Position numbers and translations under genes: made by a program
NCBI GenBank assembly: GCA_012727965.1
Contig: JAAYFZ010000191.1
Location: 1 to 6,268 of the forward strand
Length of the DNA stretch: 6,268 nt
Source: Clostridiaceae bacterium
GTDB taxonomy: Bacteria > Bacillota > Clostridia > Saccharofermentanales > UBA5734
Direction: 5' to 3'
Part shown: piece by piece, positions 1 to 5,845 of the stretch
How the letters are laid out: each line of letters starts with the position of its first letter
Position numbering within the stretch: the stretch's first letter is position 1
Notes under the pieces: generated by a model
The model's database searches: none
The model's input: only the letters and a program-made list of their open reading frames with translations
What the model was told of the DNA's origin: nothing

Positions 1-779
1 TGTCCGGCTGGTTTTTCCCTGCCAAGGGTAATCCTTTGAGCACGGTAGTCATAGTTCATGATAATGGCAGCAATCGTCTGCAGTTTGACCTCGACAGCCC
101 TCCTCTTTTTGATTATCTCGTAAACAGGGGTTTAAATGTACTGGCTTTTGATCTTAGATATTCAGGTCAGTCAGATGGTAATATGTCTACTTACGGCTAT
201 AGCGAATGGGAAGATGTTCTGGCTGCGATACAATATGCCCGCCAGTTTGCCTCAACAGAAGACGTTATTCTTTATGGTTTCGGCAGCGGTGTATCCGCAG
301 CTCTGATGGCTTGGGAAGAATTACCAGTCAGCGGTACTGATCCTGATGATATACCGTCCAAGCTAAAACTACTAACTTATGATCGCAGTTATATTCGTGC
401 TGTCATACTTGATACGCCTGCAATTTCTCCAGATGACTATATCCAGGCAGATACCCGGGAATCAGGTGCAGCCGGCCGCTATTTGCTGCAGCATACAGTT
501 CCCTACGCTGTCAGATTGTCAGCTGGCCATAGCAAAACTGCAAATCTGGTCACGATTGTATCTCAAATGCAGCTTCCTGTTATGATTGCCTGGTCAGACA
601 ACGATGCTCATATCAAATCTGAATCGACACAGGCATTTATTCAAGAGCGCGTCCGACTCTACCCTGCAGCTACACAAATCTACGAAGCCAAGTCAGATCA
701 ATATCTCGGCAGCTGGCTCAATGATCAAACCGCCTATATCGAAAATTTAGAGCGCTTCATCACCAGATATATTCGCTAA
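1..779 (+). CDS. alpha/beta hydrolase, 5'-truncated by window edge
   Basis: This is the 3' part of an alpha/beta-hydrolase-fold protein of the type often annotated as a serine aminopeptidase-like or YqkD-like hydrolase; its substrate cannot be told. The frame is open to the left edge (first full codon at 3). It begins GWFFPAKGNP, which matches the strand before the oxyanion loop in this family, so the true start lies upstream. A TTG at 36 has an AAGGG before it but would delete core strands. Recognisable parts are the oxyanion region VHDNGSNR (family form VHGxGSNR), DLRYSGQSDG, the nucleophile elbow GFGSG with Ser codon 285-287, and WSDND with the acid Asp codon 603-605. There is a roughly 15-residue extra loop after the nucleophile helix. 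The catalytic His expected before LGSW reads Tyr (codon 702-704), and no other His follows, so activity is doubtful. It is convergent with the CorA gene 33 bases away. The fold is confident; the function is unknown. Confidence 0.82.
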   Translation, partial: SGWFFPAKGNPLSTVVIVHDNGSNRLQFDLDSPPLFDYLVNRGLNVLAFDLRYSGQSDGNMSTYGYSEWEDVLAAIQYARQFASTEDVILYGFGSGVSAALMAWEELPVSGTDPDDIPSKLKLLTYDRSYIRAVILDTPAISPDDYIQADTRESGAAGRYLLQHTVPYAVRLSAGHSKTANLVTIVSQMQLPVMIAWSDNDAHIKSESTQAFIQERVRLYPAATQIYEAKSDQYLGSWLNDQTAYIENLERFITRYIR

Positions 780-812
780 GACACAAGAGAGTTATCAATC
801 ATTATGATGTAA

Positions 813-1790
813 TCAGAACATATCACGTCTGTTAAGAAGCCATATAGTTAGGGCCACAGAACCAATACATAGTCCAAGAATTATGATAAATGGCCAAGGA
901 TTACCGGCAAAAGCCGAGCCGTCAAACGGTAGTGGAATATTCTGGCCGAAAAAACTAGTGAAAATATTAGGTATAGACAAAACTATCGTCATAGCCGCCA
1001 TAAATTTCATAACAACATTTAGATTATTGGATATGATTGAAGCATAAGCATCCATGGTTCCATTGATGATAGATGTGTATATATTGGCCATTTCCAGAGC
1101 CTGTTTATATTCGATCAGTACATCTTCCAGTAATTCAGAGTCTTCCTCATACTGCTTGATAAATCTGCTGCGCATCAATTTTTCCAACACTGCCTCATTT
1201 GATTTAAGCGATGTTGAAAAATAGATCAAGGACTTACCTAGCTCCATCAGCTTAAATAATTCACGATTGCTGATAGATTTGCTCAGCTGATGTTCCGCCG
1301 AATCGATCGTCTTATCCATATAGCGCAGAAATTTCAAATAATCCTTGGCGCCTGCATACATGATCTGAAATGTAAATCTGGTCCGGAAGCCAGTTACGAA
1401 ATCGCGTACACGATTATTCCTGAAGGGATCGAGCACACTAGCCTCACGCAAAGAGACTGTAACCAGGCACTTTGCAGATAGTATGATACCCATTGGCTGT
1501 GTCTCATATTTCGCTTGGGGACCATCTCTTCGGATATATGGGAAGTCCGCGATGATAAGTTGTGTCGAACCATCATCATCAAGGTCGATACGAGGTCTCT
1601 CCTCTTCATCTAATGCATAACGCAAAAACTCCGGTGGCAGATCGAGCTCCTTCTCCACACGTTTCAATTCATCTTCAGTAGGCGCATACAGATTGACCCA
1701 ACAATCATCTCTGATTTGATCTATTGATTCGAGGTCATAGACAGTTCTGCCGTTAACCGAGCGAATATGAGAGTAAAAAATCTCGAGCAT
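813..1790 (-). CDS. CorA-family divalent metal ion transporter with GQN motif
   Basis: This is an inner-membrane channel-type transporter of the CorA/MRS2/ZntB superfamily, which normally moves Mg2+ or related divalent ions as a homopentamer. The protein has 325 residues, a normal length. There is a cytoplasmic alpha/beta domain at about 1-140 (WVNLYAPTEDEL, DEEERPRID) and a long helical stalk at about 145-258. Two C-terminal membrane segments follow at about 260-280 and 299-319, ending in a short basic tail (NRRDMF). The signature loop after the first membrane segment is FFGQNIPLPF, so the canonical GMN is GQN (residues 282-284, bases 939-947). The acidic MPEL-like loop residues are absent. 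The ATG at 1790 is chosen because GAGGA lies 5 bases before it; a GTG at 1802 would overlap that site and has none of its own. Family assignment is secure, but ion specificity (Mg2+, Co2+, Ni2+ or Zn2+) is not. It lies 114 bases after dut and probably has its own promoter. Confidence 0.92.
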   Translation of the reverse strand: MLEIFYSHIRSVNGRTVYDLESIDQIRDDCWVNLYAPTEDELKRVEKELDLPPEFLRYALDEEERPRIDLDDDGSTQLIIADFPYIRRDGPQAKYETQPMGIILSAKCLVTVSLREASVLDPFRNNRVRDFVTGFRTRFTFQIMYAGAKDYLKFLRYMDKTIDSAEHQLSKSISNRELFKLMELGKSLIYFSTSLKSNEAVLEKLMRSRFIKQYEEDSELLEDVLIEYKQALEMANIYTSIINGTMDAYASIISNNLNVVMKFMAAMTIVLSIPNIFTSFFGQNIPLPFDGSAFAGNPWPFIIILGLCIGSVALTIWLLNRRDMF

Positions 1791-1795
1791 GGTCT

Positions 1796-1800
1796 TCCTC
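1796..1800 (-). promoter_or_regulatory. ribosome binding site deciding the corA start
   Basis: GAGGA on the minus strand sits 5 bases before the ATG at 1790. The longest open frame would start at a GTG at 1802, but that codon lies beside this element and has only an A-rich stretch ahead of it. The ATG start is therefore preferred, shortening the protein by four residues. Confidence 0.7.
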
Positions 1801-1856
1801 ACATTCGTTTTTTATTTGCCGCCACAAGAATGACTTTATTCCTGACCGCTCTAATG

Positions 1857-1885
1857 AGTATAATCCTAATAGCAGCTTTTTTCCA
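1857..1885 (-). promoter_or_regulatory. candidate sigma-A promoter for the corA gene
   Basis: Reading the minus strand, TGGAAA (1880-1885) serves as the -35 element and TATACT (1857-1862) as the -10 element, with a 17-base spacer. They match the consensus at 4 of 6 and 5 of 6 positions. Transcription would start near 1850 and give a leader of about 60 nt. The site lies between the dut stop and the corA start, where no terminator is visible, so corA may also receive read-through from the upstream operon. This is a consensus match only. Confidence 0.4.
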
Positions 1886-1904
1886 CAAAACTGTGACCGA
1901 TTTA

Positions 1905-2543
1905 TCAGCGCACTCCAGTTGATCCGAAGCCGCCACCTCTATCATTTCCAATTTCTTCAACAGCAAAATGCTGGACGAAGTTTGCATGCAAATGACGTGT
2001 TATAACCATTTGCGCTATTCTGTCCCCTTCTTTGATATAAACTGTGCCATATGGATTGTTATTCTCATCCAGGAAGATAACACTACCTAGAAAACTCTGC
2101 CAGACAGAATCGTCGGAGGACAGTCCAAGCTTATCCATCGGTCTTATTTCCTGCAGATAACTCTCAAGAGTTACCGCGCGATAGTACTTGTCGAGCGTTT
2201 TGATAACATCAGGATCAGAGGCTGCCAAGATAGGCAGCAAGGCAGGATTGAAAGTGTTTTCAAGCAATACACCAACTTGATTGCGATAATCAGAATCGAT
2301 CGTACCAGGGCTGTTTGGAACTCTAAGACTTGTTCGCAAAGACAGACCGCTTCTTGGCCTGATCTGCGCTTCAGCACCTTCCGGCAGAGCTATTGTGATG
2401 CCTGTAGGTATCACTTTTGTCTCGCCAGGTCTGACTATAATATCTTCAGCCGCAAACAAATCACAGCCCGCAGCTTCACCAGAGGCATAAAGAGGCAATT
2501 TACCCTTGCCTTCGATTTTGATAAAAACATCAGTATTACTCAT
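1905..2543 (-). CDS. dut: dUTP diphosphatase (dUTPase) with large internal insertion
   Basis: Trimeric dUTPase hydrolyses dUTP to dUMP and pyrophosphate in the cytoplasm, keeping uracil out of DNA and supplying dUMP for thymidylate synthesis. All five family motifs are readable. Motif 1 is AGCDLFAAED (25-34) and motif 2 is RPRSGLSLR (62-70). Motif 3 is GTIDSDYR (80-87), with catalytic Asp83 and uracil-contacting Tyr86. Motif 4 is EGDRIAQMV (172-180) and motif 5 is RGGGFGSTG (202-210). The protein has 212 residues against a usual 140-155. The excess is one block between motifs 3 and 4 (about residues 97-160), which is in frame, free of stops and apparently helical (LAASDPDVIKTLDKYY). Motif 5 is one residue shorter than the common RGxGGFG form. 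The ATG at 2543 is chosen over a TTG at 2564 because of the strong AGGAGG 6 bases before it. The first 8 bases overlap the end of the U32 gene, implying coupled translation. Confidence 0.95.
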   Translation of the reverse strand: MSNTDVFIKIEGKGKLPLYASGEAAGCDLFAAEDIIVRPGETKVIPTGITIALPEGAEAQIRPRSGLSLRTSLRVPNSPGTIDSDYRNQVGVLLENTFNPALLPILAASDPDVIKTLDKYYRAVTLESYLQEIRPMDKLGLSSDDSVWQSFLGSVIFLDENNNPYGTVYIKEGDRIAQMVITRHLHANFVQHFAVEEIGNDRGGGFGSTGVR

Positions 2544-5181
2544 ATATGACCCTCCTTCTGTCAACAGAACCTTCTGTTATTCTATCAGCTACAGCTCTAA
2601 TTGAATTTTCGACAGCAGCTTCATTAGCTTTGCGATATTGATCACTTCCAAGACTAAGCTTACGAAATGACTGAACTATTTCTATTCTCTCCTGATAACT
2701 CTCGTCAAGCATATGCAGCCGCCAGGCAATATTTCCCGTCCATGGCAGCCTTAACATATCTAGATCGAGCAATAGGGAACTATCAACTATGTCAGTAGTA
2801 CAGAACTGAGGGTGTGTCTGAAGTATCATCCTTTTGTTTTTCTGATCACAAAGGTCATATAGTTTGGCATTATCAGGTTTGATAATAGTATCTTGCTGAT
2901 AGCATTTTCTACAGCCTGATACATTATGTCCGACAGGACAATATATACTGCTCATCAACCGTTGGCGGCCATATATTGGCAGCGTTAGAAATGTACTGGC
3001 CAATTGCTCCTCTCCAAGACTATCAACAATATCAAACAATTGGGCAGCAGTTAGCTCAGTTGAAAAAGCCACAGAATCCAAATCGTTCGATAAAGCAAGC
3101 GACGCAGTCAGGCTATTTGTGATATTCAGTCCGGAATCAATCTGAAGCTTAAGCTCCGCGCCCGCTTGTTTGACAGCCCCGGGGTGACCGCTGCAAATAC
3201 CATCTACATTCATCTCATTAAGCTGGCTAAGCATTTTCGTGGTCCAGTCAGCTATCTCATTCTGAGGAGCTGGCGGCAGCCAGGCATAAATAGCGGCCTC
3301 AGGTTCTTTCTTTCTCAGAGCCTCTATCCATGGTCTTCCACGATTATCAGACAAAGACCAGAGCGGTAAAATATAACAGTCAGCACCACAGGCAGTTTGA
3401 TCAGGTTCATCAGGCAAACGCTGATACCAGACATCTATTCTTCTTCTAGCTTCAATCGCTTGGTCAATTTGTTTGTTTTTTACAGGACCGGCTTCATTCT
3501 CTATAGTATCCTGCGAAGTCACTATCGATTGTTTTGCTATTTCATTACCTGAAGAAGTGATTTTGAAGCTATCGATCATTGCCTGCTCTAGTTCAACTAT
3601 CGCATCTCTTCTTAAACTATTCAGCTCAGCTATTGTTATTCTGGCACCCGAACCATCCTGGTCCTGGATTTCAATTAAGTCAGCGGCAAACTGTGTAGCA
3701 CCTGTTTTTGCCAGCTGCTGTTTGATCCTATCTTCAGGGAGGGTTTTTTCGCTTGCGATATAATATTTTTCTGTCACGGATTCCAGACCAGCTAATGCGC
3801 CAGCGGTTATTCTTAATCTGAGCCTTGCAGATATTATTTGTGCAGGACAAATATCATCAACAGCAGCTTCTGATATATTCTGAACCTCACTTGTCGATTT
3901 CATCGTATCAAAATGAAGTTCTAGTGGTATTCTGTGCTGCTGATTCTTCTTGATATCATTTAGTTTGACAAGATCAGACATTTGATAGACCTGTTCACCT
4001 ATTCTGATCCTTTTTAGAACATCCGGGTGGAAGGCTTTTACCATTAAGCTGTCGGCGTTTTTTTCTATAACGCCTATTGGAGCACTGGCAGTTTCACGAC
4101 TGGCTGACCGAATAGAAAGTATATCTCCGCGAGTAGGTATCGCTGATATATCGTCGCTTAGTTTTATCTTAAGCAACCCTTGATGCGGTCTGATATCTTC
4201 AACTATTCCTAGATAGAAACCGAAGCTGCCTGGATATTTACCTGTGACAAAATTGTTATCTTTTCTGGAAGTATAATGCCTATCAGTAAACTCTCCGCCT
4301 CTGTTAAAAGCAATTAACAGCTTCTTCTCGTCAGGCTCTATTACTTCGGAACCAGCTAGCGCCTGATCGATAGCTCTTCTGTACTCAGATACCACCATTG
4401 CCGCATATTCTGCAGAGCGCATACGGCCTTCAATTTTAAGTGAACTTACACCGGCAGCTATCAACTCCGGCAGATGCTTGATCAGAGACTGATCTTTTGG
4501 ACTTATGAGAGGGCTTTTGAATTCAGAATTTTCACAGTCTGTACCATATTTATATGGTCTTATGTATTCACTTATCCCATACGAAAGCCGACAGGGCTGA
4601 GAGCATTGTCCACGATTTGCGCTCCTGCCTCGTTTGATACCGCTGATCAGACACTGGCCTGAATAAGCTACACATAGAGCACCGTGAACGAACACTTCGG
4701 TTTCAATACCTAAATTTTCAGCATATTTTGTCAATTGTCTAATTGATTTAGCGTTTAATTCTCTAGGCAATACTACTCTGGTAAGTCCTAGCTCATGTGC
4801 ACGGTCTATACCATATTCATCAGTTATAGTCATTTGAGTACTCGCATGTACAGGCATGGCCGGAAGCTCTGAGTGAATCCAGGAAGCCAAACCAAGGTCC
4901 TGTACGATTATGCCATCCACTCCTGTTGCCAGAGCACGGCTTGCGAGAGCAAACGCTTCCTTCAATTCATGATCTCTCAGTAATATATTTAGCGCGAGAT
5001 AGCCTTTTACCGATCTGGAATGAAGAAAATCTATAATCTCTTCCATCTGATCAGCTGCCAGATTATCTGCACCAGCACGCGCGTTCTTAGAGCCGACACC
5101 GAAATAAACAGCGTCAGCTCCATAATAAGCTGCATTCTCTATTGCTTCTTTGCTTCCACCGGGAGCGAGCAGCTCAATCAT
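2536..5181 (-). CDS. U32 family protein (RlhA/TrhP-like), double-barrel form
   Basis: This 881-residue protein belongs to the U32 family. Members were first called peptidases or collagenases, but the characterised ones RlhA, TrhP and UbiU/UbiV are iron-sulfur proteins that hydroxylate 23S rRNA, tRNA or ubiquinone precursors. A TIM-barrel-like start (MIELLAPGGS, GADAVYFG) leads to the U32 signature at 162-200 (EVFVHGALC, then SGQCLISG, then RSANRGQCSQPCR). Its four cysteines are C170, C177, C193 and C197, the kind that hold a [4Fe-4S] cluster in UbiU/UbiV. A DUF3656-like middle region spans about 320-540, with a polar linker at about 541-578. The C-terminal half (about 580-800) resembles a second, degenerate barrel with C748, C757, C760, C778 and C794. 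An RNA-modifying role such as 23S rRNA hydroxylation is an inference; true peptidase activity is unlikely. The ATG at 5181, 4 bases after the zapA stop with AGGA ahead of it, is preferred over a TTG at 5199. The end overlaps dut by 8 bases. Confidence 0.94.
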   Translation of the reverse strand: MIELLAPGGSKEAIENAAYYGADAVYFGVGSKNARAGADNLAADQMEEIIDFLHSRSVKGYLALNILLRDHELKEAFALASRALATGVDGIIVQDLGLASWIHSELPAMPVHASTQMTITDEYGIDRAHELGLTRVVLPRELNAKSIRQLTKYAENLGIETEVFVHGALCVAYSGQCLISGIKRGRSANRGQCSQPCRLSYGISEYIRPYKYGTDCENSEFKSPLISPKDQSLIKHLPELIAAGVSSLKIEGRMRSAEYAAMVVSEYRRAIDQALAGSEVIEPDEKKLLIAFNRGGEFTDRHYTSRKDNNFVTGKYPGSFGFYLGIVEDIRPHQGLLKIKLSDDISAIPTRGDILSIRSASRETASAPIGVIEKNADSLMVKAFHPDVLKRIRIGEQVYQMSDLVKLNDIKKNQQHRIPLELHFDTMKSTSEVQNISEAAVDDICPAQIISARLRLRITAGALAGLESVTEKYYIASEKTLPEDRIKQQLAKTGATQFAADLIEIQDQDGSGARITIAELNSLRRDAIVELEQAMIDSFKITSSGNEIAKQSIVTSQDTIENEAGPVKNKQIDQAIEARRRIDVWYQRLPDEPDQTACGADCYILPLWSLSDNRGRPWIEALRKKEPEAAIYAWLPPAPQNEIADWTTKMLSQLNEMNVDGICSGHPGAVKQAGAELKLQIDSGLNITNSLTASLALSNDLDSVAFSTELTAAQLFDIVDSLGEEQLASTFLTLPIYGRQRLMSSIYCPVGHNVSGCRKCYQQDTIIKPDNAKLYDLCDQKNKRMILQTHPQFCTTDIVDSSLLLDLDMLRLPWTGNIAWRLHMLDESYQERIEIVQSFRKLSLGSDQYRKANEAAVENSIRAVADRITEGSVDRRRVIYE
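2550..2558 (-). promoter_or_regulatory. strong ribosome binding site of dut, inside the U32 gene end
   Basis: GAAGGAGGG on the minus strand is a near-perfect anti-16S match, 6 bases before the dut ATG at 2543. It lies within the last codons of the upstream U32 gene, so ribosomes finishing that gene pass over it. It decides the dut start against the in-frame TTG at 2564, which lies upstream of it. Confidence 0.85.
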
Positions 5182-5185
5182 ATAT

Positions 5186-5767
5186 TCATTCCTGCTCAAT
5201 TTCTGATTCTGATTTTTTTTCTGCAGATGTCGCCTGCAAATAATCGTCTAACCTTGTCTGTTCAAAAGGATGAAACTCTTCGGTTTCAGAGATTGTGTTA
5301 TTTGTATCATCTTCGTTATCGGAAATCATATCTTCCGAAACTTCCACAGCTTCAGACTCTATACTGCTTAAAACAGCTTCATCGCTCGTTGTTTCACTCT
5401 CAAGCAGTTCTTCGTATTCCTTGCACAAATTTTGATAATGAAGCAGATCCTTTTTTATTTCCCAAGTCTGTTCACGACAACGCATCAGTTCTGATTTAAG
5501 CTCTGCAAGTTTTTTCTCAGCGTCTATCTTTTTATGTTCTGCATCTTCCTGACCCTTGCGCGCATTGTATTGTTCATCGACAGCGTTTACCAGCGCCAGG
5601 ACAGTTGACATGCTTAGTGTCAGATGAGGATTATTCTGCATGACCCTTCTGATCATTTCATCAGCATGAGCAGCAACCTGCCTCATATAGATCTCATTTT
5701 CTGCAGCAAGCAGCTGATAATTCATGCCGCCAATTTTCACTGTGATTTTACTTATATTATCAGCCAC
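5186..5767 (-). CDS. zapA: cell division protein ZapA with long acidic C-terminal tail
   Basis: ZapA binds FtsZ and promotes bundling of its filaments, stabilising the Z-ring at mid-cell. With the start chosen here the protein has 193 residues. Residues 1-70 carry the ZapA core: MADNISKITVKIGG, the YQLLAAENEIYMRQVAAHADEMI segment, the LTLSMSTVLALVNAVDEQ helix. A charged coiled coil follows at about 70-122, as expected for the dimerising helix. Residues about 122-193 form a strongly acidic, Ser/Thr-rich tail that ordinary ZapA proteins of about 85-130 residues lack. Within it is one island of hydrophobic character, FHPFEQTRLDDYLQ (165-178). The GTG at 5767 is chosen because GAGGGGTGA lies 5 bases ahead and the resulting MADN start is typical of the family. 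The longer frame uses a GTG at 5776 that overlaps this site. It is the first gene of the tight zapA-U32-dut unit, with its own promoter candidate. Confidence 0.86.
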   Translation of the reverse strand: MADNISKITVKIGGMNYQLLAAENEIYMRQVAAHADEMIRRVMQNNPHLTLSMSTVLALVNAVDEQYNARKGQEDAEHKKIDAEKKLAELKSELMRCREQTWEIKKDLLHYQNLCKEYEELLESETTSDEAVLSSIESEAVEVSEDMISDNEDDTNNTISETEEFHPFEQTRLDDYLQATSAEKKSESEIEQE

Positions 5768-5772
5768 TTCAA

Positions 5773-5781
5773 TCACCCCTC
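5773..5781 (-). promoter_or_regulatory. ribosome binding site deciding the zapA start
   Basis: GAGGGGTGA on the minus strand resembles the extended GGAGGTGA sequence and lies 5 bases before the GTG at 5767. The alternative GTG at 5776 falls inside this element and has only a weak GGAAG ahead of it, so the downstream GTG is the better start. Confidence 0.65.
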
Positions 5782-5807
5782 GACTTCCAAATGCTCCGTT
5801 ATCAATT

Positions 5808-5836
5808 AGTATAATTCAACATCATAACATCAGCAA
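5808..5836 (-). promoter_or_regulatory. candidate sigma-A promoter for zapA-U32-dut
   Basis: On the minus strand TTGCTG (5831-5836) and TATACT (5808-5813) are separated by exactly 17 bases. They match the -35 and -10 consensus at 3 of 6 and 5 of 6 positions. The site falls in the short gap between the rsmA stop and the zapA start and would give a leader of about 35 nt. There is no terminator after rsmA, so read-through from rsmA is also likely. It is supported by motif match and position only. Confidence 0.45.
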
Positions 5837-5845
5837 CACCGGCAG

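Noticed and set aside
36..38. TTG start for the hydrolase at 36
   Set aside because: The frame is open upstream to the window edge and encodes family-typical sequence (GWFFPAKGNP). Starting here would remove strands of the fold, so the gene is treated as truncated by the window.
780..812. Bidirectional terminator between the convergent hydrolase and CorA genes
   Set aside because: The gap holds only a tiny ATCAT/ATGAT palindrome with a one-base centre and no GC-rich stem or T tract. No intrinsic terminator can be supported.
1791..1904. Possible Mg2+ riboswitch (M-box) ahead of the CorA gene
   Set aside because: The whole gap is only 114 bases and the likely leader about 60 nt, too short for an M-box. 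No conserved core or terminator/antiterminator pair is visible.
1799..1987. 62-codon minus-strand frame spanning the dut end and the dut-corA gap
   Set aside because: It overlaps dut out of frame, has no family match by eye and ends at the corA ribosome binding site by chance. The dut frame is intact to its own stop after motif 5, so no frameshift is implied.
3473..3763. 96-codon open frame on the + strand inside the U32 gene
   Set aside because: It is antisense to the linker region of the U32 protein. Its hydrophobic look follows from complementing acidic and polar codons, and it has no family features.
2536..5181. Secreted collagenase or peptidase role for the U32 protein
   Set aside because: There is no signal peptide, the cysteine set matches iron-sulfur U32 proteins, and characterised family members are hydroxylases. 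The peptidase name is historical.
5020..5499. Long open frame of 159 codons on the + strand
   Set aside because: It lies antisense across the well-supported zapA and U32 genes, has a low-complexity hydrophobic/Cys-rich translation with no recognisable domain, and no ribosome binding site was found. It is a shadow of the opposite frames.
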